Of a stretch of 64,000 nt of DNA, positions 20,908-31,234 are shown one piece after another. The notes beneath the pieces are model-generated. The model saw only the letters and a program-made list of their open reading frames with translations, was not told the origin of the DNA and did no database searches. Origin of the DNA: Isoetes taiwanensis (lineage: Eukaryota; Streptophyta; Lycopodiopsida; Isoetales; Isoetaceae); the NCBI GenBank assembly GCA_021234155.1, contig JAJEKV010000071.1, forward strand, positions 1,623,138 to 1,687,137, in the 5' to 3' direction. Both the position numbers and the translations under genes were made by a program. Every line of letters starts with the position of its first letter. Positions within the stretch are counted from its first letter, which is position 1.

Positions 20908-21052
20908 GCATTCAGCAGGGAGGGAGAAAAAAAAAACTGTACAGATAGATAAGTAAATAGATAAAGGCCAGAAGCGTGTAAATAATTGCCTGGCCTTTAT
21001 CTATTTACTTATCTATCATATGCTTTTTTTTCTCCCTCCCTCGCTGAATGCA
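20908..21052 (+). repeat. Long hairpin (inverted repeat) in the cargo region
   Basis: A 28-bp perfect stem (20944-20971 against 20990-21017; GATAGATAAGTAAATAGATA and on to GGCCAG) with an 18-nt loop. It is extended outward by a second arm, TGCATTCAGC plus GGGAGGGAG plus an A run (20908-20936), against a T run plus CTCCCTCCC plus GCTGAATGCA (21024-21052). It could be a MITE-like insertion or a small-RNA-producing fold. Confidence 0.85.
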
Positions 21053-21219
21053 CCGAAAGCGTATAGTTTTTCCTATATAGCGGGTTTGGCGTGCAAACAA
21101 TTGTATCCCTACTTTCAACTTTTACGCTTAAACACGGGGCGTGTCTCTTAGTTTCTAAGTTTATAAATAAATAAATATAACACGCCAGCGCGGAATACCG
21201 ATACTCCGCTCACTTCCTA

Positions 21220-22000
21220 TTGATAGATGCTGTGTTACAAAGAATCACCCGGTTGGGACGAAGATGGATTGGAATTACATTTGGGCCAAGAATCACACAG
21301 CCCAGCCTCCGGTTTCGGCTCCAATCTCCAATCCGGTTGAACCGCGGCCGAAAGCACCGGCCCGGCTGGAGCACCGGCCTTGCAACCCCCGAGTACTTGG
21401 ATCAAGTAATGATGATGGCGCCAGAGCCAGTGGCAATGATAGATCTGGGCTCTGGGGCCCTTGCAATCGCATACGGAGGCTGGCCCTCTTATCTAATCAC
21501 TTCGAGAATGCAAGACATGCATTGATCGAGAGTGAATCTCGCATCCGCGTTCGAGATTCAAAATGAGGAGTCGTTTTCTTAGTGGTTAGCCTCTATGCCC
21601 GGATGCCCCTAACACGAACCACTACCACAAAGTGATATACGATGCAATGGAGATGGCTCAACCAATGGAACCACTACCGCAGCGCTTATACGATGCATTG
21701 GAGGTTCAACAGAGGAGCGGGCGGAGCAGAGCAGGGGGAGGGAGGTGGAGGTGGGAGCGGGGGGTGGTGGAGCTAGAGCCCCGGTGTTTTTTTTGGGGTT
21801 TTACCGGAAGAATTCACTATGCCCCCGCAATGGAAATGGGGAGATCGATAGCCCAAACTACTCAAGAGGACCGGGCTTGAAACAAGAGATCCGGGATTTT
21901 GTCCGGTTTATCCGGTTTATCCAGATTATATACAATTGTAATCTTTTTCCAATGAATACAACAAATTTTGTCTACTTCTATATTTCTACAATGTAATACA
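21220..22000 (+). CDS. Unassigned coding-like region of the cargo
   Basis: Overlapping frames with GC-rich, proline/arginine-rich content, for example MDWNYIWAKNHTAQPPVSAP from 21264 and MEPLPQRLYDALEVQQRSG from about 21660, followed by a Gly/Trp/Arg-rich stretch. No family is recognised and no single frame runs through, so this is probably a decayed exon or exons. It lies between promoter P2 and the exon at 22702. Confidence 0.25.
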
Positions 22001-22701
22001 TGTTACATACCTTTTTAAGCGGTTTCTTGGCCATGCAACAAATGTTCCAACACTTTCTCCAACCGTATCCCCACGGGGGGTGTCTGCGAGGTAAAGCTTC
22101 ATCCATAGCGCAGTGATTAATCAACAGAACTCGGACATACTTATCCCGGCGAATTCCGCAGCGGTTCACGATCGGATCGATGGAGTCGATCTTGCATAAT
22201 CCTACTTTCCTTTTTCGATTTGTAGTTAACATGAAACATTCATCTTCGATTAATTGCCGTAAAAATTGCTATTGGACACCTACTATTGGAAATTAATGTT
22301 CAAGCTATTGGAATGAGATGAGTACCGTAATTCTCAGAGCCATTCTTGAGAAGCTGATTTGAGTCTCGAAAGTTGATTTGAGAAGTCAAGGCGCTATGGA
22401 AACTCTGGCGGTCGGGAAAATTGAATTAGAAGAAAGATTAGGTTAACTACGTTTAGGCGGGATAAATTTGGCAGGGATACTTTTTGGGTAGATTGGTTTT
22501 TAAAAACTTAATGAAAGAAGTACGGACGGGTCTTCATCATTATTATTTGTATGTGTCAAGAATATTTCAAACCGTGCATTTTGTGTTTTCTTGAAATTCA
22601 AATTTCTCTATCTCATGTGTAGAAAAAGCTATTTCTTCGAAAGCAGCTCGAAGGCCAGATCCGAAAGCGACCTTCCGACTCGTTACTAGGCGACTCAGGA
22701 G

Positions 22702-25700
22702 ATGTCTTCTAAAGCGAATCGAGGTCGAGGCGGCGGGCAGGAAGCGGTGGAAGAGGAATCTCTAAACCCGGCTCTTCTCAAGTTTCAGAGGACGTTGATC
22801 AGAATACCACAAGAATACAATGTAACCCTATTCAAGGTATTTAATTTGCCACGAGAAACAATCGGGTGTGGAGAGTATTATGCTTGCATGAATTTGAGAT
22901 ATTTCCTTTCACTTAATATGCTTTGCATGAGTTTGAGTTATTATGCTTTGCATGAATTTTAAGTATTAACATCGGTTAATGCTCGATTGTCCGCTTCGTA
23001 GAACACAATTTTGCTCGTTTTTTATATATAGAATATAGCGGTGTTAGATGGTTGGAGATAGCAATGTTCAATGAGGTTAAATAGTGTGAAATATGGATTC
23101 ATGAAGGGTATGTAGCTTAAAATGTGGATGCAAAATAAATTAGTTTCAAATTCAATGATAGCATGGTCAATAATAGGAGCTACCAAACGCCAAGCGTGAT
23201 TTGTACTAATTTAGGTTTAAACAACGCCAAAGCGTGATCTCTTGTTCGAAAAGTACTCTAAAAAGTGCTCATCTTCATTTGCAGTGCTCAAGAGGAAGAA
23301 AACCCCTAATAAGTCGGGTTCTAATCCACGCCAAGAAAGCAAGGGCGCGGGCGACCCGGATGCAAAGCACCATATGATCTCACCTTAGATGATGAAGGGC
23401 CGATTCTTATAGCAACTAATGACGACCCATACGAAGAGGAAATGGACGAGGGTGTTTAAGTGGTACGTTGACCTTGCCAAGACAAATGGCAAGCTCGACT
23501 TAACTCTCTTCTCGAGGAAAAGGAAGGGCACAAGATGGCCAAACAAGGGATCCTAATCTCTTGTGAGGAAGAGGATGACACTAGCGCAAATTGCTCTTGG
23601 AGATTACGAGCGGAAGAAAGATCCGCTCGGACTTACTCACCGTAGAGCTACTGCGATACAAGGATACGCTCATGAAGACAGATGTGAGCGGTGAGACATG
23701 TTTTAAGTATGGTTGGCCAACCAATGTAGCAATTCGCCAATATCTATTTGCCAAGGGGGTTCTGGTGTGCGTAGAGGCATGTTCACTAAACCGACACCAA
23801 GTCACTATTTGCAGCAAGCTAGGGAATTAGCCGACTTGAAAGCTTCTAAAAGGGTCCTAGATCTAGGGAAGGATGTTCAACCTGCAGTTTGTCGAAGGCA
23901 TGGAGGCTTCGTTTTTGAGAATGAACAGACAGAGTGGCGCAGCCTAGAGGCCATGAACAAGTCAATAAATACTCGACCATTATCCATCGGGTCTTAAGGA
24001 AACTTTTGCGATCCATGTGAAGTCCTCATCCGTTCACCAAGCTCCATTTATGTTAGCAGAAGATATGATCCAAAGACATGCCATGGAGATTGTTTGAGCA
24101 TGATTAGTAATCCGGTCAAATGCCTATGCCAGCCGGATGTGCTACCTTGGGATATGATCTCGAACAAGCTCTTTGTGTGGACTAACGTCCGTGAGCTATT
24201 ATCAAGTGATGATATTAAATATGTCATCATCGACGGGCAAAGATTCGTTGAGGCACAAAAGGCCATCATCGCAAAAGCAGAACAAACAGGCCAAAAAGTG
24301 TTCTACAATCACTATGCGCGATAGGAGGTGTCGATCTTGGATGCCAATACTTCACCCGCAGATTTGGCTGAGATTATTGCAACTTTGAATGAAATGGGGA
24401 AGACATTTCTATACAAAAGGTAATCAACCCGGTTTCATAAATTGTATTCACGCCAGCGTGCTTTCAAATCAAACCAATTCACGCCAGCGTGTTTTGAAAT
24501 CAATCAATTCACGCCCAGCGTGTTTTTCAAGTCAACCAATTGATTTGAAAACACGCCGGGCGTGGAATTCGCTTGATTTGAAAACACGCTGGCGTGAATT
24601 GGTTTGATTTGAAAGCGCCGGGCGCGGAATTGCATTAGTAACTTTATTCATTTCACGCCAGCGTGATTTTCTCTTCATCAATTCTATTCAAATCGCCCCG
24701 GCGTGTTTCTATTCTATGATACCGATTCAATGTCCGTACTATTGCAGTCCATACGTTGAACAACCGCGCCACGCCGGGCCAACATTGGGTGGAATATGGC
24801 TGCCCATTGCCCACCGTGATGCGGGTCAAAGTCCGAGGCATTCAAAAGGCTGGAGCGGACTCATCGCAGCACAATTATACTGAGAGAAGAAGAATACTGC
24901 AAGAAAATCAAAGAAAAAAGGTGGTGATGACATTGCAGATCCTTCCGAAAGCTCATCCAAAGAAGTCGGGACCAAATGACCTTCGTATAAGATTGTGTTT
25001 TGTAAGGAGGCAAGATGGCTCAAGTGGAATGAATTACGGGACGCTTTTATGCACAAGGGAAGCCTGCCAGATACTATGGGTAGGGTGCCTCCTGTTGATG
25101 TAAGCATCTTTGACTTGAATGTGACAGAGATGAGAAAGACTCAGGGGCTAGACGACGCTGAGACCATTTGGGTTTTAGACCAGTGCTTAAAGAAGGAAGT
25201 CTTATACAAGAAGAGTGCTTTCACCAAGGATAGGATGTCCTTCGTTGAGGCCGCGACCATGTAAAGGATGTACGTACAATGAAGTCACCAGAGGGAGCCG
25301 AGTTACAAAGGCTATCGGGGATGTGGCATTATCCGAAATTGGATTGTCGGACAAATACAAGGTCAAGAATGATGACATCAAGAAGTTTGTATTCTGGTCA
25401 AAGGACTTCCTAAAGAATTGGAAGGCTAAAAATACAAAACATAAGGAGACTCTACCCCTAAGGTTACTGGCTGAGTTGAGAAGAAAAGTGGCCCTTGTGA
25501 AGAAGATTACTGGAGAAGACGACACCGCCCAAAGATTCTCCATTGGGTACAAAGGTCTCTTGCCGATTCAACCGGCCTAAAAAAATATATCACTCTTTTG
25601 TGTTGGACAGCCAGGGGTGGGAGAGGAGATATGGGCATGAACCGAAGGACTACAAAGAGCTTCTTTACCAGCTGTATAGGATTGACAACTGAGAGGTCCT

Positions 25701-26760
25701 TCACTATTGTCATCGTTTGTCCTTCAGGTGAGTCACATCTGCATGCACTATCCGCTGCTCATGATCTGGAGTGCCTCAAAGTTATTAGGGAGGGATGCCT
25801 AATATATGATGTTAAGGATAATGAGCTGCGAACAGAGCGGAAGATGGCACATGTGATCTTTATTATGATATCCATGTCGCCGACGAGGAATATGATATTG
25901 CTAAGGCCAAGGGTGACAATAGCAAAGTGCATGGGAATGTTTTCTTCTAGATGATCCGGACTTAAGAACTATATTCTTTCATACGGATCGAGGATCGTAA
26001 TCGATGAGTCGGAAGAGGATGAGGATGGGACCCCCTCCTAAGTGGGGAAATCAAGCACGAGCTACAAACTAAGGAGAAGGACCCTTAAATAAAATGGATT
26101 TCCCGTCTATGGCTGCTTACCTGCCGAGGCATTTGCTCCAATTGATACAACCGCTTGGAGCTTCATGTTGAGGTTATATTGCCAGAGAGGCTCTTATGGG
26201 TGCAAGAAGATGTCACCGCTTTGTGAGTGATGAGCAGGCCAAAGACTTTCTTGAACCATTCCTCATGCATGTGCTTGCCAAGTCTCCTAAAGGCCCTTAT
26301 GGCAACCTGAAATCATCAGCAATCAAAAGTCTCAGAGACTTGTCCAATTCGAAAGTGGACGTTGCTCCGGAGAGGGAACTAGTAATCTGGTACCGATAAG
26401 GAAAGCAAATAATGAACAAATAGTGCTAAACTGGTTGCTCAAAAATCGTGGATGGCGGCGAACTTAGGGAATATCCTTGCCCACATTGCGGGTGATGCAA
26501 GCAACAATAGAGTAGATTCACAGGTTAACAATGAAATAATTGGTGGAAACCGAAAATGAAGGCAACGGCGGCTCTAGTGATTCTGAGTTTGCCAAATCAA
26601 TAGTAAAATAATGTCAGTTGTGAAGGACGCAGCGGAACTAATAGAAAATAACAATTCTAACAGTCAGAAGAAGACGAAGATTAAGGGTGGCGAAGGGGAG
26701 AATGACGCCGATGACGGCAGCGAAACTGAAGATGATAGGTATGGCCTTGCCCACGAAATA
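22702..26760 (+). pseudogene. Multi-exon cargo gene, decayed, function unknown
   Basis: The first exon, 22702-22836, starts MSSKANRGRGGGQEA and ends at a good donor (TTCAAG/GTATTT). Coding-like sequence with frame changes continues at 23285-24420 (RELADLKASKRVLDLGKDV, which recalls methyltransferase motif I only loosely; NKLFVWTNVRELLSSDDIKY; KAEQTGQKVFYNHYAR), 25080-25580 (VSIFDLNVTEMRKTQGLDD, FWSKDFLKNWKAK), about 25600-25730 (GWERRYGHEPKDYKELLYQL) and 26450-26760 (NLGNILAHIAGDASNNRVD, then an acidic linker). Introns hold CACGCCAGCGTG-type palindromes. It may be one gene with the HAD-like exon at 26948. Multiple stops make it a relic. No family is assigned. Confidence 0.4.
24448..24720 (+). 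repeat. Cluster of CACGCCAGCGTG-type palindromes in both orientations
   Basis: At least eight units in about 270 bp, each with CACGCC(A/G)GCGTG or a variant beside TTTGAAATCAA/TTGATTTGAAA and CCAATT. Neighbouring units are inverted, so the stretch can fold into nested hairpins. Related single motifs occur at about 19022, 20193, 20850, 20887, 23190, 23225, 26760, 26810, 26845, 26880 and 27874. Confidence 0.8.
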
Positions 26761-26947
26761 GCGCCACGCGTGATTTAATTTGTATTACCTTTGAATTAAA
26801 ATCGCCAAGCGTGCTTTGATTATTTTTCGTTGTCAAACTAAATCACGCCGGCCGATTTGGTTATGACTATTTCAAATCACGCTTGGCACGTTTGTATTGT
26901 TTGTGTTATCGTATCTTCTTGACCCGGATACATGTTTGATGTTTCAG

Positions 26948-27584
26948 CTTCCATTGCGTTTCTAAGAAGGTTGTGGTGTTCGACCTAAACGGAGTCCTTT
27001 GCAAGACTTTTCCGAAAAATAAAGTGGCTAGAGAACAGTTTCATCAGACACCAGTAGAATCAAACACCAAGTGGATCTATCCGCGGCCGCACTTGAAGGA
27101 GATGCTAGACGAGGCATTCAGGTTATTTCGAGTTGGTATTTGGTCATCCATGGAACTAAGGAACATCAAGGATACTTTGGAGGCACTGGGGGAAATGCGT
27201 AGACATTGGTTGACCCTTTGGGATCAGAACAAATGTGTGAAGTTCACTAATCCCAAGGATCCAACAGGCAAGCCTATCTTCATCAAACACTTGAGTAACA
27301 TGATGGACGAACTTGGTATCGAGAATAAGGATGATATAATCATAGTGGATGATGATGCTCTCAAATGCTTCTACAATCAAACACAGGCCCTGAATCCACC
27401 ATCTTACGATCCAAAAAACTTTGCGACAGATGATTTTCTGGTGAAGTTTGTGTCTATTATGCATAATTTGGCTATGGGGATGACGGTGGGTGAAGTGTTA
27501 GATTCGTACCCAGAACTGGATAGAACGGCTGACATGGAACCACACCTTGTTAAACACGTGGAAAAACATGGATTGATCCCTTAA
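26948..27584 (+). CDS. FCP1-like HAD-superfamily domain, DLNG variant
   Basis: Open exon after the acceptor at 26947 (FHCVSKKVVVFDLNGVLCKT), running about 211 codons to TAA. HAD motif I is VFDLNGVL: the nucleophile Asp is present, and the +2 position is Asn where DxD phosphatases have Asp. I recall DLNG in a plant FCP1-like subgroup. Motif II is FRVGIWSS, a lysine lies in IFIKHLSNM, and motif IV is IIIVDDDALKCFYN, close to the family pattern DDSxxKCxxNP. The C-terminal helices resemble plant FCP1-like proteins. Activity as a protein phosphatase is uncertain because of the Asn. It ends 337 bp before the right terminal repeat and is the best-preserved cargo of the element. It may be the last exon of the gene starting at 22702. 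Confidence 0.75.
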
Positions 27585-27890
27585 TGTTTTATTGGAATAT
27601 ATGATATTTTTGTATGATATTTGTGCCATGTATCGATAATTTCGAGTCTGGAATTGCCTCGCAAATAATGCAATCTGTTATTATCAATCCCAATATTATC
27701 ATCTATCGAGCAAGCAATTTTGGTCTCATCTATGTTAGCAACTTGCTCTTCATTTCTGCATATTTCAATTCGCATATGAAAAGTCACACGTGAATCGCAA
27801 CCTTATGTTATTTTTGAAGTCCAAAAAAAAAGATTAAAAAAAACAAAAACCCCCTAGAAGACAATAGCAGGTTGGCGTGATTTTGGAGTT

Positions 27891-27921
27891 GACATAATCC
27901 CAATTTAATTGGATGATGGTT
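27891..27921 (-). repeat. Right terminal inverted repeat of the 12.3-kb element
   Basis: The reverse complement starts AACCATCATCCAATTAAATT, matching the left end with two mismatches in 31 bp. It is followed by the TACT target copy (27922-27925). Confidence 0.85.
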
Positions 27922-28990
27922 TACTCAGATCTGCCAAAAAACAGTCAAGAACACTTACATTCAGAATCTTGAAATTTATAACATGAGCTTGCAATCAGGG
28001 TAGCCCTTAAGGACGAAAGTTCGCCAAAAGGCTATTTTTTAAGATAGATAGATAGTTTTAATGTCATGCCACTAGGCAGCATCCAACTGGATATGCGACC
28101 ACACACCACATTATATTGCTTGGTTGGGCCCTGCCCCCAACCTTATATTGCGTCTGTTGGGATTTGACCCCCAACAGTACCAAGTGTGATTCTGGGTGGT
28201 CTCGAACTCGAGACCACATTGCTAAGGAACTAGTTTTAAGGAAGTCGAGAAATTTTGACGCTATGATTTAGTAGGCCTATTATAGATGAAACAAATAAAA
28301 TTAGCCAACTTTTCTACAAACAAATCTCACTCCACTTGAAAATTCGCCACATCCACTAAGCGTCGTAACTATGGATTCGCCTTATCCTCTACCCTCCTTC
28401 TTGAAGATTTCTTAAGGAATCGTCTAATCGTCTAGGCTTTCTTCATAACCTAATCTATTCTCCAGATCCATCGAGGTACATATTATAATTTTAAGAGTTA
28501 TCTTTGTAGCTATTGTGTTTCAAATACTTCTAAGGATGCACTGGAGAGCATTTTTTTACAGACCTCTCATTTATAGTTTTATCTACAAGGATAGGCCACG
28601 TTCTCATTTGCAAAGGTTAAGTTGTGGTATTGCATCATGCAACTATAGTTATAATGTGTTTATGTCCTTGATTAAATATGGATGTCGGTGAATAAAATTT
28701 CACCACAGAAATTGCACTTGGAGAATAAAGACACTTAAATCTTGGCAAAATAACATTTGCCATGATTCGCCCAGATTTCTATAAAAAACATTCATGTCTA
28801 GAAAACATTCGCCAGTATAACTAATCTTGCAACTCTATTATTCGCCCGACCTTCTAAATTATGCTTAGACAAATTTGGCCTTAAGGGCAACCCTGCTTGC
28901 AATGGAACTTTTGAGAGTTTTCAAAGCATACAGGTGCTAAAAGTTGCCAAGTAATGGCAACTTGTCCAAAATGGATTTAAAATAAGTGGG
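27922..28990 (+). repeat. Repeat X, copy 1, right part (split by a hAT element)
   Basis: 27922-27995 and 28896 to about 28990 together continue repeat X exactly where it stopped at 15597, when compared with the inverted copy 56030-56166 (shared CAGTCAAGAACACTTACAT, CTTGAAATTT, TTTGAGAGTT, CAAAATGGATTTAA). Confidence 0.85.
27996..28895. mobile_element. Non-autonomous hAT element, 900 bp
   Basis: Ends are CAGGGTAGCCCTTAAGG (left) and the inverse of CAGGGTTGCCCTTAAGG (right), flanked by an 8-bp target duplication CTTGCAAT at 27988-27995 and 28896-28903. The X copy on the minus strand at 56093-56100 has the same CTTGCAAT once, which gives the empty site. No transposase is encoded. ATTCGCC-like motifs recur near both ends (for example about 28020, 28340, 28375, 28765, 28810 and 28840), as subterminal repeats of hAT elements often do. 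Confidence 0.9.
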
Positions 28991-30650
28991 TACTAATGAA
29001 TTGATTGTAATGGCAAAAAGCTAGAGATCATATCAGAAAACGTTTTTGATACTTGGTAGGCAATATATATTTCATTGATGTAAAGGTCCATAAATCACAA
29101 TAACACTGTAAACAACCTATTCAAGTCCTTGAACATAGAAAAGGTCATTCAATGGTTACATAATAATAGTTTTTCAGCCTAATCACTGAGTATCAAGCTG
29201 AGGAGTGCGCTGTGGCTTCAAAGATCAATCCCGAACAAGTTCAGCATGTATTTGAGAATGCTTGAGCACAACTAGGTCTTCAAAAGTTTTCTGTAGAAGT
29301 TCCCCTTATTTAGAATTTTAATTTTGATGGTTTCAGCATATCAGGGAGTAAATTTAGGTTTATTAGATTCCTGGGGCATGAGAATTCAAGAATAGATTAG
29401 TTACAAGGACAATGACAAAGAACATCATGATCTAGGCTTATTTCCAAGTTTAAGGCTTGCCCAGCCATATTTTTATGAGGAACTCACAATACGGGCTCTG
29501 TATTTTCCCTATATTTTGCTAGTATTTGTTGTATTTGAGCATCCAACCATGGTCTAAGGAATATTTTAAGAAAATAAATGGTCGTAGATTTAAGGCCTTC
29601 AATGGTTTGAACCATGGTGAATCAAATTTGATGCTAGCTTTTGGATTATGAAAAAGTTGAAAACTAATGGGGGATAAAATATAAGTGATATATGGTAATC
29701 ACGGTAGAGTAAAATAGCAATATAGGTGTTGGATAAAAATGGTGATGGTAAATAGCCCAAGAAGAATGGCTAGGCAAGAATGGTCAAAAAGTGATTTGGA
29801 AAAATGGCAATGGGTTAATGGTTTAACAAAAGTGTAGTAACATAAGAAACAATGGTGGACAAAATAGCATGGGTGGAAAATTTCAAAACAATGGTTGTGA
29901 GGTAAAACAAGATAAATGGGTGATCCGAAGGTCGTACATGGGTAAACAAGAAAAATGGCTAAGCAAGAATATCCAAGGATAAATTTATGGCAAGATAAGC
30001 ATAATGGGGTAAAAAAATGGGATGCAAGTGCAAGAATGAGAAAAATGGCTAGGCCAAGAAAGGCAAAAATGGATATATGGCAAGTGAGCATAATGGAATA
30101 GAAAACAAATATGGATATGGAAATGAAGAAAATGACTAGGGCTTAGAACCACGTAGCAAGGGGTCTTCCAAACTCTAACTTCTAAAATTCAAATGAGTGT
30201 CTTCCAATCTTCTTAACCCAGAGTCTTCTAGAATCATGCCTTGAACAAATGTTTGACCACAAATATAGTACCTCTTAGGAAGTTTGACCTTAAATGCTTT
30301 CTATTGACCTTGAAGTTGAGTAGCTCTTGACCTTCAACCAATGTTGCCTATCAAGATCTTCCAAAATTGACGGTCTTAAGCATAGATCAATGGTTAGTAT
30401 GTTGCCCTTTGGGGGCAAGATCTTGCCAAAACAAAAGAATGGCTGGTCCCCTTAACCGTAGGATACCAAAGTGAACATCTAAAAGGGTCTTCAACATGTA
30501 CCACTTTTAAGCTAAGATCATTGCTTCTTGAACTCAGACTTGAGGCTTAAGCTATGTATACAGGCTGGTCTAACATATAAGATCGTAACAGCTACATGAA
30601 TGCATTTTTTGGTCATGTAATGCATGTATTAGAAAGGTCTGCTTATATAT
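28991..30650. other. Noncoding stretch with degenerate AAAATGGC-like repeats
   Basis: No gene recognised. Between about 29690 and 30125 short phrases such as AAAAATGGC(T/A)AGGCAAGAAT, GGCAAGATAAGCATAATGG and AAAATGG recur irregularly, giving a decayed tandem array. A 130-codon Cys/Phe-rich minus-strand frame (29699-30091) is only its shadow. The remainder is AT-rich and featureless. Confidence 0.5.
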
Positions 30651-30775
30651 GATCTGCTATACAGATATAATGAAAAGGGATTATTAACAAAAGTTTGCTT
30701 ACAGACTGAAATAGTATGAACATACTTCTTAAACATGTTTACACCTGGATTGCATAACAATTAAAATACAAATGA
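30651..30775 (+). repeat. Paralogous copy of 12504-12630 without the Helitron
   Basis: Nearly identical to 12504-12630. Upstream of it there is no Helitron end, so this copy shows the host sequence before the insertion seen at 12503/12504. Confidence 0.85.
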
Positions 30776-31234
30776 ACACATAAGAATGGTTAGTAAATAC
30801 CATGGTGTTGCATTAACAATGGATTGTAAGTAACTTGATTGAACGGGATTAAGGGAAAATAGCAGAGTGTGGATACTTTGAATATAAGAGGCTGGGGTCA
30901 CAAACTCATGTAAGATATGTTGTTTAAGTTCTGGTTTTAAATAAAAAGTTTTTTGCACATAGGCTTGACAGATGGCTATTTGTATTCAAGATTATATGGT
31001 TCACTAAAGATACTAAGGTTATAGAGTACCATCTAAGTAAGTCTAGACTTTGTATGGGTTGATCATGCTGTATAAGGATTGACTTGTGCAGATGTTGATC
31101 CTAGTTGGGCTTTTGTCTGAAGCTAGGATTGGCTGGGTTTTTTTTCTTGATACTTGAATTCACTAGTCTTACTGGTGATGCTCTTCTTCTTTAGTAAATA
31201 GGGAATACTAGGCATATATAAAGCTTCATTTGGG

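Larger units (their letters stand above)
15598..27921. mobile_element. 12.3-kb terminal-inverted-repeat DNA element with transposase-like gene and HAD-domain cargo
   Basis: 12,324-bp insertion into repeat X. The ends are inverted repeats of 31 bp (15598-15628 and 27891-27921, 29 of 31 matching). It is flanked by TACT at 15594-15597 and 27922-27925. The uninterrupted X copy has a single TACT (minus strand of 56163-56166), so the 4-bp target duplication is real. The left arm (minus strand) carries a decayed DDE-type transposase-like gene. The right arm (plus strand) carries multi-exon cargo ending in an FCP1/HAD-like domain, two similar promoters, a long hairpin and many CACGCCAGCGTG-like palindromes. 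A 4-bp duplication is known for the Sola superfamily among others, but that assignment is only a hypothesis. Most coding parts are decayed. Confidence 0.8.

Noticed and set aside
23820-23880. SAM-dependent methyltransferase motif (KASKRVLDLG) in the cargo gene
   Set aside because: The phrase resembles motif I, but the glycines that should follow and the other methyltransferase motifs are not found, so no function is assigned.
15598-27921. CACTA/En-Spm or Polinton identity for the 12.3-kb element
   Set aside because: The ends start AACCATCAT, not CACTA, and the duplication is 4 bp rather than 3. The terminal repeats are only 31 bp, and no polymerase B, packaging ATPase or capsid-like gene is seen, so a Polinton does not fit.
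28185-28230. Possible tRNA-like fold at GGTCTCGAACTCGAGACC
   Set aside because: It is a simple palindrome inside the hAT element, with no acceptor stem, anticodon arm or A/B box arrangement.
29699-30091. 130-codon Cys/Phe-rich minus-strand frame
   Set aside because: It is low complexity and follows the AAAATGGC array in the antisense direction, so it is a repeat shadow.
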